This document shows positions 42,851 to 51,742 of a stretch of DNA of 64,000 bases, in pieces. The notes under the pieces were generated by a model. It had not been told where the DNA came from. It saw nothing but the letters and a program-made list of their open reading frames with translations, and did not search any database. The position numbers and the translations under genes were made by a program. Source of the DNA: Poriferisodalis sp022821985 (GTDB lineage: Bacteria; Actinomycetota; Acidimicrobiia; Acidimicrobiales; Poriferisodalaceae). Within the stretch, counting starts at the first letter, position 1; every line of letters begins with the position of its first letter. Location of the stretch: positions 248,001-312,000 of the forward strand of contig NZ_OZ244781.1 of NCBI RefSeq assembly GCF_965219595.1, given 5' to 3'.

Positions 42851-43744
42851 TCAGCCTTGCACCGGCGTCCCCAGCGAGGCCTCGGCGAGACGCACCCATT
42901 CGGCGAGCCCGAGACGCTCGGGGCGGTCGGTCCCCTCGATGCCTGCTCTCGCAAGTGTCCCGTCCGCGTCGTCGAGGACACCGCGCAAGGTGCGCCGCAG
43001 CATCTGACGACGGTGCGCGAATGCTGTGGTCACGAGCCGATTGACCTCTGCGCGCAGATCGGGCTCCATGGACGGGGCGCGGCGGGTGATGCGCACCAGC
43101 GCGGATTCCACTTCAGGCCGGGGGTAGAAAACCGTGGCCGGCACCGCTCCGGCCAACTCGGCGTCAGCGTGGACCGCGACCCGAACGGAGACTGCGCCGT
43201 AAACACCGTTGCCAGGCGCTGCCGCCAATCGCTCCGCGGCCTCCCGCTGGCACATCACCAGCAGCCGGGTGACGGCCGGCACCTCATCGAGCACGGTCAG
43301 CACCAGCGAGGTCGCGATGTTGTACGGCAGGTTGGCAACGACGTGCCACCCGCTGCCCGGCAGCAGCGCGCTCCAGTCCATGCGTCGCGCGTCGGCATGC
43401 ACGATCTCGACGGGACCCGGCCTCGACCCACCCGGCTCGGCAGGACCTGACTCACCGTCCGTGGTGAACGCGCTTACTACCTCACGCAGGAGCGGTACGA
43501 GGCGGCCGTCGGTCTCCACTGCCACCACCGCGGCACCCGTCTCGGCCAATGCCAGCGTCAGCGAGCCCAGGCCGGCGCCGATCTCTACGACGCGGTCGTC
43601 CGGGCCGACACCTGCAAGGCGTGCGATCCGGCGCACGGTGTTGGGATCGACCACGAAGTTCTGCCCGAGGCTTCGCCGCGGCGCCGCTCCGACCTGCTCC
43701 AAGAGTTCCTTGACGGCAGGCAAGGTCAGCATTCGGTCCGTCAT
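42851..43744 (-). CDS. rsmA: 16S rRNA (adenine-N6)-dimethyltransferase KsgA/RsmA
   Basis: A 297-residue methyltransferase that dimethylates A1518 and A1519 of 16S rRNA. LGQNFVVDPNTVRRIARLAG, the SAM loop VVEIGAGLGSLTLAL and the catalytic NLPYNIATSL are conserved. ATGA overlap with tatD at 43741-43744. A short insert rich in Gly, Pro and Glu lies at about residue 95-110. Confidence 0.96.
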   Translation of the reverse strand: MTDRMLTLPAVKELLEQVGAAPRRSLGQNFVVDPNTVRRIARLAGVGPDDRVVEIGAGLGSLTLALAETGAAVVAVETDGRLVPLLREVVSAFTTDGESGPAEPGGSRPGPVEIVHADARRMDWSALLPGSGWHVVANLPYNIATSLVLTVLDEVPAVTRLLVMCQREAAERLAAAPGNGVYGAVSVRVAVHADAELAGAVPATVFYPRPEVESALVRITRRAPSMEPDLRAEVNRLVTTAFAHRRQMLRRTLRGVLDDADGTLARAGIEGTDRPERLGLAEWVRLAEASLGTPVQG

Positions 43745-44565
43745 AGGGCAGCGGGCTCATCCAGTTCGAAGATCCGCCGAGCATTGGCCGTGGTCTCGGC
43801 AGCGACCTGGGCGGTGGATACGCCACGGGCGGCCGCGACGGCTTCGCCCACGAATCGCACCCAACTCGGCCGGTTCTGCTTCCCCCGCTTGGGCACCGGC
43901 GCCAGGTACGGCGCGTCAGTCTCGACCAGGTAGCGGTCGGCGGGAACGAGCGCTGCGGCGTCGCGGATCTCGGCCGCGTTGCGGAATGACACAATCCCGC
44001 TGAACGACACCGATGCACCTCGTTCGAGCGCTGCACGAGCCTCGTCGGGCCCGCCCGTGAAGCAGTGGAACACCGTGCCGGGAGGCACTCCCTCGGCATC
44101 GAGCACGTCGAAGGTGTCCTCCCAGGCCTCCCGGCTGTGAATGACCAAGGCCAGCTCATAGCGGTGGGCCATGGCGATCTGGGCAGCGAAGGCCTCGCGC
44201 TGGGCGTCCCGGTCGGAGTGCTCGTAGTAGTAGTCGAGCCCGCATTCGCCGACGGCGACGAGCCGGGTACTGCCATCGTCGCTGCCGGCTGCGCCAGCGG
44301 CGCTCGCGTCGGCGATGAGCCGTTCGAGCACGTCGAGGGCAGCCGGGCCTTCGTCTGCGTCGTGAGGGTGCAGCCCGATCGTGGCGGCGACACCCGGCAG
44401 GGTCCGGGCCCGCTCCAATGCCGCAATGCTGCGCTCGACGTCGGTGCCGATGTCGACCACCCAGGCCACGCCGTCCCGGCGTGCCTCGGCGACGAGCTCT
44501 GCGCCGTTGTCCCACAGGTGGCAGTGACTGTCGATCCAGACGTCGGCTTCGGACACTGTGTTCAT
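43741..44565 (-). CDS. tatD: TatD family metal-dependent hydrolase
   Basis: A 274-residue TatD-type DNase. WIDSHCHL gives the first metal ligands, VAVGECGLDYYY the central Glu, LVIHSREA and FHCFTG the His ligands, and YLVETDAPYLAPVPKRGKQN the final Asp. It acts in DNA repair or RNA/DNA turnover. It is between metG (gap 38 bases) and ksgA (overlap), the usual order. Confidence 0.95.
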   Translation of the reverse strand: MNTVSEADVWIDSHCHLWDNGAELVAEARRDGVAWVVDIGTDVERSIAALERARTLPGVAATIGLHPHDADEGPAALDVLERLIADASAAGAAGSDDGSTRLVAVGECGLDYYYEHSDRDAQREAFAAQIAMAHRYELALVIHSREAWEDTFDVLDAEGVPPGTVFHCFTGGPDEARAALERGASVSFSGIVSFRNAAEIRDAAALVPADRYLVETDAPYLAPVPKRGKQNRPSWVRFVGEAVAAARGVSTAQVAAETTANARRIFELDEPAAL

Positions 44566-44603
44566 CGACCTGGGCTCATGGAACGGGGTTCATGGTGCTG
44601 GGA

Positions 44604-46103
44604 TCATCGCAAGCGCGGGTACAGCGGCTCGCCGGTCGACACCGGCAAGCCGCCTGGATAACCACCCCAGGTCGCAGCTTCCGGCAGGCGCTGATCGGCG
44701 ACCGAGCCCTCCATGCCGATGCGCCGCCACACCTCGTCGCAGCCCCTCGGCGTGGCTACCGATGCGAGCACCGCCACGATGCGCAGTGCTTCCAGCGCAT
44801 CGCCGAGCACGGCATCCACCTCCGGGCCCGGATCGGACTTCCACGGCTCGGCTGCCTCGAGCATCGCGTTGGTCTCACGGATGATGCGCCAGGTGGCGTC
44901 GAGGGCTTCCGACGGCGCCAAGCGCTCCCAGGCGTCAGCGGTCTCGGCAACGCACTCAGCCACCGCCTCAGCCAGCGGGCTGTCGGCACGGGGTGCCGGC
45001 CCGATGCCTTCGCACTTGCGGCTGACCACGGTGGCGACCCGGCTCATGAGGTTGCCCAGGTTGTTGGCCAGGTCGGCGTTGTAGCGGGCAACCATCCCCT
45101 CATAGGAGAAGTCGCCGTCGGGGCCGAAGGGCTGATCGTGCAAGAAGTGGTGCCGCACGCCGTCGCTGCCGAAGTCGTCCACCAGGTCGCCTGGGGCGAT
45201 CTGGTTGAGCGCTGACTTCGCCATCTTCTCGCCACCGACGAGCAGGAAGCCATGCACATGGACCCGGCGTGGCGGCAGCACACCAGCGCTCATCAGCATC
45301 GCCGGCCAGTACACGCAATGGAAGCGGAGAATGTCCTTGCCGATCAGGTGCACACCCGGCCAGCGATGCGCAAACAGGGCCTCGTCGCTGCCGTACCCGG
45401 CAGCGGTGATGTAGTTGGTGAGCGCGTCGAACCAGACATAAGTGACATGGCTCGGGTCCCACGGAATCGGGATGCCCCAGTCCAGCGACGTGCGGCTGAT
45501 CGAGAAGTCCTGCAGCCCGCTGCGGATGAACCCCAATGCCTCGTTGCGCTTGGTCGCCGGAACGACGAAATCGGGATGTGCTTCGTACCAGTCAAGCAGG
45601 GGCTGCTCATAGCGGCTGAGCGAGAAGAAGTAGTTCTCCTCCGAGACGTGCTCGACCGGCCGGCGGTGGATGGGGCACATGCCGTCGTCGAGATCGTCCT
45701 CGGTGAAGTAGGCCTCGCAGCTCACGCAGTACAGACCCTCGTAGGTCTGCAGCGTGATATCGCCGTTGTCGTAGCAAGCCTGCAGCAGTTGCTGGACCGA
45801 GTGGTGGTGGCGGGGCTCGCTGGTGCGGATGAAGTCGTCGTTGGCGATGTCGAGTTGCTGCCACGCTTCCTGGAAGCGCACCACGGTGCGATCGGCCCAC
45901 TCGATGGGAGTGCAGCCGTTCTGCTCGGCAGCCCGCTGCACCTTGAGGCCGTGCTCATCGGTGCCGGTCAGGAACATGACGTCGCAACCGCACAGCCGAT
46001 TCCAGCGAGCGATCGCGTCAGCGGTGATTGTCGTGTACGCGTGCCCGATGTGGGGGGCGTCGTTGACGTAGTAGATCGGCGTCGTGACGTAGTAAGAGGT
46101 CAC
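44604..46103 (-). CDS. metG: methionyl-tRNA synthetase
   Basis: A 499-residue class I synthetase. HIGH is at PHIGHAYTTI, the zinc-knuckle region has CVSCEAYFTEDDLDDGMCP, and WGIPIPWDPSHVTYVWFDAL and WPGVHLIGKDILRFHCVYWP are MetRS motifs. The KMSKS loop reads GGEKMAKS, a conservative variant. The C-terminal tRNA-binding EMAP domain of some MetRSs is absent, as in many Actinobacteria. It is upstream of tatD in the canonical order. Confidence 0.97.
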   Translation of the reverse strand: MTSYYVTTPIYYVNDAPHIGHAYTTITADAIARWNRLCGCDVMFLTGTDEHGLKVQRAAEQNGCTPIEWADRTVVRFQEAWQQLDIANDDFIRTSEPRHHHSVQQLLQACYDNGDITLQTYEGLYCVSCEAYFTEDDLDDGMCPIHRRPVEHVSEENYFFSLSRYEQPLLDWYEAHPDFVVPATKRNEALGFIRSGLQDFSISRTSLDWGIPIPWDPSHVTYVWFDALTNYITAAGYGSDEALFAHRWPGVHLIGKDILRFHCVYWPAMLMSAGVLPPRRVHVHGFLLVGGEKMAKSALNQIAPGDLVDDFGSDGVRHHFLHDQPFGPDGDFSYEGMVARYNADLANNLGNLMSRVATVVSRKCEGIGPAPRADSPLAEAVAECVAETADAWERLAPSEALDATWRIIRETNAMLEAAEPWKSDPGPEVDAVLGDALEALRIVAVLASVATPRGCDEVWRRIGMEGSVADQRLPEAATWGGYPGGLPVSTGEPLYPRLR

Positions 46104-46162
46104 CGGTTCAGGGTACTGACGAGCACCAATGCCGCTCGCAGGATTTCGCCGCCCGCTCGCCG

Positions 46163-47020
46163 CTATGGCATCGGGGGTTCGAGGGAGCGAGCTAACTCTG
46201 TGGACAAGCGGTAGGCGCGGTTGCGGGCCACGCCGAGACGTTCTGCGACGACTGCTGCGGCGTCGCGGGCGCTGGAACCGGCTTTCAGCTCAGCGGTCAG
46301 CTCGGCGCTTATCTGCTCGTCGGACGGGGATTGCCAGATCGCTGGGCCGAGCACTACGACGATCTCGCCTCGTGGCGGTTCCGTGAATCGTGCCGCCAGC
46401 TCGGCGACCGTGCCGCGCGCCACTTCTTCGTGAAGCTTGGTGAGTTCGCGGACGACGACCGCTGGACGGTCGGCGCCGCAGGCCTCGGCCAGGTCGTCGA
46501 GCGTGGTGCCGAGGCGCTTGGGCGATTCCAGCAGTACGACGGTTCGCTGCTCGGAGGCGATTCCATCGAGTCGTTGACGGCGGGCCTTTCCCTTGCGGGG
46601 CAGGAACCCTTCCATGACCCAGCGATCGGTCGGCAGGCCCGAGATGGCCAATGCCGTCACCGGTGCCGACGGCCCCGGAACGGCGCTGACCTCGATGCCT
46701 GCTGCTGCTGCCGCGGCGACCAGTCGCTGCCCGGGATCGGAGATGGCGGGCATGCCCGCGTCCGTGATGTACGCGGCGGTCTCCCCAGCTGTCAGGCGCC
46801 CCACGATCTCGGCGGCCACGGCGGCCTCGTTGTGCTCGTGCATGGCCACCAGTTGCCGCCCGCTGACACCCAGCCGTTGCAGCAGCAGGCCGGTACGGCG
46901 AGTGTCCTCGCAGGCCACGAAAGACACCGCCGACAGCACCTCGACCGCCCGCGGGGCGATGTCAGCAAGGTTGCCGATGGGTGTGGCCACCAGCCACAGC
47001 CGGGGTTCGCTGTCGCTCAT
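46163..47020 (-). CDS. rsmI: 16S rRNA (cytidine-2'-O)-methyltransferase RsmI
   Basis: A 285-residue tetrapyrrole-methylase fold enzyme that methylates C1402. WLVATPIGNLADIAPRA, CEDTRRTGLLL and TDAGMPAISDPGQRLV are family signatures, and the C-terminal HTH-like tail ARDAAAVVAERLGVARNRAY is present. ATG 47020 overlaps the DUF192 gene by ATGA. It precedes metG as in M. tuberculosis (Rv1003, Rv1007). Confidence 0.95.
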   Translation of the reverse strand: MSDSEPRLWLVATPIGNLADIAPRAVEVLSAVSFVACEDTRRTGLLLQRLGVSGRQLVAMHEHNEAAVAAEIVGRLTAGETAAYITDAGMPAISDPGQRLVAAAAAAGIEVSAVPGPSAPVTALAISGLPTDRWVMEGFLPRKGKARRQRLDGIASEQRTVVLLESPKRLGTTLDDLAEACGADRPAVVVRELTKLHEEVARGTVAELAARFTEPPRGEIVVVLGPAIWQSPSDEQISAELTAELKAGSSARDAAAVVAERLGVARNRAYRLSTELARSLEPPMP

Positions 47021-47352
47021 GCTTCCAGCCGGACGTCGAGCGTGTCTCCCACGGTCAGGCCCCAGCGTTCGCATGCGCCCGCTTGGGTCTCGATGACCGA
47101 TCGAGCGCTCAGTCTCGGCCGCCCGATCCGGCCCGGCGGCATCTGCACCAGGTCCACCACCCGCCACTGCCGATCCAGGAACAGCACGTCGATGTCGAAG
47201 CTCATCCCGATGGTGTGCACACACCGGCACCGCTCGATCAGCAGCGCTCCGGTCAAGTCGTCGCGCCCGAGCAGGCCACGCCGGCGCTCGGAACGGGTGC
47301 GAGCAACCTCAAGGCTTGCCACCACTCGATCCCCGCACGCCAGCCAGGGCAT
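47017..47352 (-). CDS. DUF192 protein
   Basis: A 111-residue DUF192 protein: ARTRSERRRGLLGRDDL, then CRCVHTIGMSFDIDVLFLD and a late VIETQAGACERWGLTVGD are the usual conserved blocks. Most DUF192 proteins have unknown function and many are exported, but no signal peptide is seen here. The ATG at 47352 lies 2 bases after the ychF stop and the gene overlaps rsmI by ATGA, so the three are one unit. Confidence 0.9.
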   Translation of the reverse strand: MPWLACGDRVVASLEVARTRSERRRGLLGRDDLTGALLIERCRCVHTIGMSFDIDVLFLDRQWRVVDLVQMPPGRIGRPRLSARSVIETQAGACERWGLTVGDTLDVRLEA

Positions 47353-47354
47353 GG

Positions 47355-48464
47355 CTACACGTTGAAGCGGAACTCCACGACGTCGCCATCGCGCATCGGA
47401 TAGTCCTTCCCCTCGACTCGCAGGCGGCCCGCATCCCGCGCGGCAGACCACGAGCCTAAATCCAGCAGCTCAGCCCAGTCGATCACCTCGGCCCGGATGA
47501 AGCCGCGCTCAAAATCGGTGTGGATCCGCCCGGCGCATTGCGGCGCTCGCCAGCCGGCCCGGAAGGTCCAAGCCCGAGACTCCTTCTCGCCTGTGGTGAG
47601 GAACGTGCACAGGCCCAGCAGAGCGTGCGCTGCCGCGACGAACCGCTCCAGCGCGCCCTCCCCCAGACCGAGTCCTTCGAGCAGCTCGGTTCGCTCAGCG
47701 CCGGCAAGCTGCGCAGCTTCCGCTTCGAGCTGCACGCACAGCGGCAGCACCGTCGCGCCCGGCAGCTCGGCCTCAATGGGCGCTGCCAGTTCCGTCGCTG
47801 CATCGAGCTGGTCCTCGCCGAGATTCAGCACTGCCATGACCGGCTTGTCGGTCAGCAGGAAGTGGCTCCGCAGCGCCGTTCGGTGCAGGTATTCGTCGGG
47901 CCCATCGAACACTGCGCCGAGCGGCCATGCCCGGTACAGCGGCGTGCCGGCCGCCAGATGCTCGAGCGCGGCCTCGAGCGCTGCGACCTCCTTGGCCAGC
48001 GCAGTGTCGGACGGCTGGCTGCGGGAGGCCTTGCGGCGGCGGTCGATGCGGGATTCCACCGACTCCAGATCCGCCAGCGTGAGCTCGGTCTCGACGATGC
48101 GAAGGTGTTCGAGCGGGTCGGCGGGACCCGGCACATCGGCATCAGAGAAGGCACGCAGGACGAAGACGATGGCGTCCACCTCGCGGATCCCCGCCAGGAA
48201 GCGGTTGCCAAGACCCTCGCCCTTGCTGGCCCCCTCGACGAGTCCGCCGATATCGATGAACTCTGTGGTGGTCGGCACCACTTTCTTGCTGCCGCTCATC
48301 TCGGCGAGCGCATCGAGCCGGGGGTCGGGCACCCGGGCCACTCCGACATTCGGATCGGTGGTGGCAAAGGCGTACGGCGCCGCCAGTGCCCCGCCGCCGG
48401 CGAGCGAATTGAACAGCGACGACTTCCCAGCGTTGGGCAGGCCCACGAACCCAAAGCGCTCCAT
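47355..48464 (-). CDS. ychF: ribosome-binding ATPase YchF/OLA1
   Basis: A 369-residue Obg-family protein. P-loop GLPNAGKSSLFN at the start, G3 segment DIGGLVEGASKGEGLGNRFL, a coiled-coil insert (about 150-190) and the C-terminal TGS domain ending DYPMRDGDVVEFRFNV in outline identify YchF. It hydrolyses ATP and binds ribosomes under stress. The usual DIAGLVKGAS reads DIGGLVEGAS here. Confidence 0.96.
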   Translation of the reverse strand: MERFGFVGLPNAGKSSLFNSLAGGGALAAPYAFATTDPNVGVARVPDPRLDALAEMSGSKKVVPTTTEFIDIGGLVEGASKGEGLGNRFLAGIREVDAIVFVLRAFSDADVPGPADPLEHLRIVETELTLADLESVESRIDRRRKASRSQPSDTALAKEVAALEAALEHLAAGTPLYRAWPLGAVFDGPDEYLHRTALRSHFLLTDKPVMAVLNLGEDQLDAATELAAPIEAELPGATVLPLCVQLEAEAAQLAGAERTELLEGLGLGEGALERFVAAAHALLGLCTFLTTGEKESRAWTFRAGWRAPQCAGRIHTDFERGFIRAEVIDWAELLDLGSWSAARDAGRLRVEGKDYPMRDGDVVEFRFNV

Positions 48465-48590
48465 CGCCGGGCGAGGCTAATGAGTGCAACGCTGGGTGCT
48501 CACAGCCCTCCCGGGCGGTACGAAGCGCTGCGTGCAAGACTTCGCCGGGTCGGGTACGCGCCCGAGACATCCATTGACGGGGAGGAACCC

Positions 48591-49730
48591 ATGGGACCGC
48601 TGCAGGGACTCAAGGTGATCGAGCTGGCCGGTATCGGCCCTGGACCGTTCTGCGCCATGCTGCTCGCTGATCTGGGCGCGGACGTGATCCGCATCGACCG
48701 CATGACACCTGAAGACCTCGGCATCGACCGGGGGCGCAGGTTCAACGTGCTCAACCGGGGCCGGCGTTCGGTGGCGGTCGACCTCAAGTCGCCAGACGGT
48801 GTCGAGACCATCCTCAAGCTGGTTGAGCAGGCCGACGCGCTCATCGAAGGCTTCCGCCCCGGCGTCACCGAGCGACTGGGTCTCGGACCAGACGAGTGCT
48901 TCGCTCGCAACCCGAAGCTGGTCTACGGGCGCATGACCGGGTGGGGCCAGGAAGGGCCCATGTCACACGCCGCCGGGCACGACATCAACTACATCGCCCT
49001 GACCGGAGCGCTGCATGCCATCGGACCTGCTGAGGCGCCGAGCCCGCCGCTCAACCTGGTGGGCGACTTCGGAGGCGGCGGCATGTACCTGGCCTTCGGC
49101 GTGTGCGCCGCACTGCTCGAGGCGCGTGACTCCGGGCAGGGCCAAGTCGTGGATGCCGCCATGACCGAGGGTGCCGCTTCTCTGATGGCCGCGATCTACG
49201 GCATCTACGGCTCGGGCGGCTGGGCCGACGAGCGGGAGTCCAACTTCCTCGACGGCGGCGCCTACTACTACGGCGTGTACGAGACCTCTGACGGCAAGTT
49301 CGTCTCGGTCGGTTCGATCGAGGGCAAGTTCCACGACGAATTGCTCGAGAAGACCGGTCTGGCCGACGCTCCGACGGTGGACCGCAACGACCGTGATGCG
49401 TGGGCCGGCAAGCGGGCTCGCTTGGCGGAGGTCATCAAGACCAAGACCCGCGACGAGTGGGACGAGATCATGGCCGGCTCCGATGTCTGCTACGCGCCGG
49501 TACTGGATCTGTCAGAGGCGCCGCACCACCCGCACAATGCGGCCCGCGGCAGCTTTGTGGAGGTCGAGGGCGTGATGCAGCCGGCACCGGCGCCTCGCTT
49601 CAGCCGTACCCCGGGCGCCGTCGCCCGACCGCCGGCGTCGCCGGGTGAGAACACCGATGAGGTACTGGCCGACTGGGGCTTCGACGCCGACGACATTGAG
49701 AAACTCCACGAAGTCGGTGCCGTCGGCTGA
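48591..49730 (+). CDS. CaiB/BaiF CoA-transferase family protein, alpha-methylacyl-CoA racemase type
   Basis: A 379-residue protein with GGAGG 6 bases before ATG 48591. GPLQGLKVIELAGIGPGPF, LADLGADVIRIDR, GRMTGWGQEGPMSHAAGHDINYI and FLDGGAYYYGVYETSDGKF are the alpha-methylacyl-CoA racemase (AMACR/MCR) signatures, including the catalytic His and Asp region. It likely epimerises 2-methylacyl-CoAs in branched-chain or sterol side-chain breakdown. It is divergent from ychF. Confidence 0.93.
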   Translation: MGPLQGLKVIELAGIGPGPFCAMLLADLGADVIRIDRMTPEDLGIDRGRRFNVLNRGRRSVAVDLKSPDGVETILKLVEQADALIEGFRPGVTERLGLGPDECFARNPKLVYGRMTGWGQEGPMSHAAGHDINYIALTGALHAIGPAEAPSPPLNLVGDFGGGGMYLAFGVCAALLEARDSGQGQVVDAAMTEGAASLMAAIYGIYGSGGWADERESNFLDGGAYYYGVYETSDGKFVSVGSIEGKFHDELLEKTGLADAPTVDRNDRDAWAGKRARLAEVIKTKTRDEWDEIMAGSDVCYAPVLDLSEAPHHPHNAARGSFVEVEGVMQPAPAPRFSRTPGAVARPPASPGENTDEVLADWGFDADDIEKLHEVGAVG

Positions 49731-49774
49731 GTCCCAGAGGCGAAGCCGAACGGCGTCGGTAGCCTGAGACGCCT

Positions 49775-49861
49775 ATGTCGAAGCGCACCAACAAGCGAAA
49801 GCTCCGGGCGCGGCGCAGCAAAGCCAATCACGGCAAGCGCCCCAACTGCGGCCGCGGCTAG
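49775..49861 (+). CDS. small ribosomal protein bL37-like
   Basis: A 28-residue basic protein, MSKRTNKRKLRARRSKANHG and KRPNCGRG. The KANHGKRPN block is the hallmark of bL37, the tiny 50S protein seen in mycobacterial ribosomes. It lies 44 bases after the racemase gene on the same strand and is too short for ordinary gene finding. Confidence 0.88.
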   Translation: MSKRTNKRKLRARRSKANHGKRPNCGRG

Positions 49862-49946
49862 GCGGCTGGCGTCGGCCGCGGGTGCGGCCAATGTGACTAG
49901 GTGCGGCTGCCGCTGCGCGCCTCTCTAGACCGGCCATCATCATGGG

Positions 49947-51692
49947 GTGCGCAGGCGCGGCACCCCAAGGTTGGTCAGTCTGCTGATCCTGACTGCCGTG
50001 CTGAGCGGCGCATGCCAGGTTCAACAGGGCCCCGACGCTGCGCCGGTCGCAACTGAGTCCGGCGTTGCCGAGCGATCTGAGATCTCGAGCGACGCGACGG
50101 CGGCGGCCCCCTCGTCAACCTTGCCCCCGCCCGCACCCGGCACTGCGGATGAACCGGCCTCAAGCGAACCGACGTCCAACGAGCCGTCCGGCGATCCTGA
50201 GCCGCCGGATGATGCCTCAGCGTCCGACGCAGGCACCGACGACCAACCCATCGTTCAGCAGGATCGCGAGCCGGATGCCGCTGAAGCCGATGCTGTCGAA
50301 CCCGAGCCGCTGCCTGCGGGTCTCGAGGCTGCGCTGCGCACATCGTTCCCGGATTCCGCATTCGTGCTCCACCGCGAGGTGGCCCGGGGTGATTTGAATG
50401 GCGATGGCGTCGAGGACTTCGCGGTGTACATCGAGGCCCGATTCGCTGACTTGCCGGAAGGAAACCTGCTGGTGCCCGTCTTCGATACCGGCGAGGCATT
50501 TGATGTGCAGCCGCCCGTGGAATTGGGCCGTCACATCATCATCGACACCATCGACATCCGGGATGACGCGGTCGAGGTGTCCTTCTTCGATCGCTCGCCC
50601 GGCGAGCCGCTGACGGCGATCACACGACGCACCACGCTGTCCATCAGCCCCGACAGCGCGGGCCCAGCAGCACCGCCGGCAGCGTGGATCGCCACTGCCA
50701 CCCGCGTCGAGCCAATCGACAATGTGCCGGCGCTACAGATCACCAGGCCGGCGACGCCGGTGGTGTTCGAGCTCGATGGCATAGGTGCCGTCATGTCGGA
50801 TCGGATCGAGCTGCGCGAGCGGCACGGGTATGTCGTTCACGCCGCTGAGCAAGACGTCATGGTGGCGACGCTCACCGCCCCGGCCGGAGTCTGGCTGGAG
50901 GCCCGTCTCGGCGACGGCGCAGCGCTCGTGCCCATCGCCGAGCGGACCCAGAGATTCGCAACCCGCATACCAGCGAGCGGCGCGTGGACTGTCACGGTCG
51001 CGTCGTCGCTCCCCGAGCCGGCGGACTACCGGCTTTCCGTTGATGTATTCCCGCCGGCGCTCGGCGAGCGCATCGCTACCCGTGGCCCCACCAGCTTCTG
51101 GTCGAGCACCCACATCTCCCCGCCGGCGCTGCCAGACGACGGTCCGGTTGTTTACCTGACCTTCGACGACGGGCCGCACCCGACGTACACACCGCAGGTG
51201 CTCGACGTGCTGGCACGCCACGGGGCTCGAGCGACCTTCTTCGTCGTCGGCTACCTCGCAGAGCGATATCCACTGCTCATCCAGCGCATCGCACACGAGG
51301 GCCACACCCTCGCCAACCACTCCTGGCAACACGAGTCGCTCGCACGTGTCTCGAAGGCGGCCTTCGACCGCTCCGTCGGGCGCACCCAGGAGATCCTGGG
51401 GCCGCTCGCCACCCCGTGCCTCAGGCCGCCCTACTACGCCATCGGCAGATTTACCGAAGAATGGTCCAACGAGTTAGGCCTGAGACTGGTCGGCTGGAGC
51501 TACTCCCCGCGCGATTGGGAACAGCGCCCGGCCCAGGCGATTGCCAACGGCCTCGTTGCCCGGTCCTATCCCGGTGCCATCATCTTGCTGCACGACGGTG
51601 GCGGCCCTCGTTCGGCGACGGTGCGAGGACTCGACATGGCACTCGAACGGCTCTCAGACCGCGGATTCGAATTCAAGCCACTGTGCCGCTAG
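49947..51692 (+). CDS. polysaccharide deacetylase lipoprotein (CE4/NodB)
   Basis: A protein of 581 residues from GTG 49947. The lipobox VLSGAC (Cys 23) anchors it outside the membrane; a long Pro/Ala/Glu-rich linker (about 25-125) and a beta-rich middle domain follow. The C-terminal NodB domain (from about 400) has TFDDGPHPTYTPQVL with both Asp, the metal His in NHSWQHESL, RPPYYA and ILLHDGGG. CE4 enzymes remove N-acetyl groups from peptidoglycan or other glycans. It is convergent with the SGNH gene. A DLNGDGVEDFAVY stretch (about residue 150) looks like a single FG-GAP calcium motif. Confidence 0.9.
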   Translation: MRRRGTPRLVSLLILTAVLSGACQVQQGPDAAPVATESGVAERSEISSDATAAAPSSTLPPPAPGTADEPASSEPTSNEPSGDPEPPDDASASDAGTDDQPIVQQDREPDAAEADAVEPEPLPAGLEAALRTSFPDSAFVLHREVARGDLNGDGVEDFAVYIEARFADLPEGNLLVPVFDTGEAFDVQPPVELGRHIIIDTIDIRDDAVEVSFFDRSPGEPLTAITRRTTLSISPDSAGPAAPPAAWIATATRVEPIDNVPALQITRPATPVVFELDGIGAVMSDRIELRERHGYVVHAAEQDVMVATLTAPAGVWLEARLGDGAALVPIAERTQRFATRIPASGAWTVTVASSLPEPADYRLSVDVFPPALGERIATRGPTSFWSSTHISPPALPDDGPVVYLTFDDGPHPTYTPQVLDVLARHGARATFFVVGYLAERYPLLIQRIAHEGHTLANHSWQHESLARVSKAAFDRSVGRTQEILGPLATPCLRPPYYAIGRFTEEWSNELGLRLVGWSYSPRDWEQRPAQAIANGLVARSYPGAIILLHDGGGPRSATVRGLDMALERLSDRGFEFKPLCR

Positions 51693-51742
51693 TGCACTCC
51701 TCCGCGGTTGCGCGCGGTGATGTCGCCGCAACGGGCGGCGCG

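Noticed and set aside
47520..48590. Upstream extension of the racemase frame (736 codons in all)
   Set aside because: It is antisense to ychF, and a GGAGG-ATG at 48591 marks the true start.
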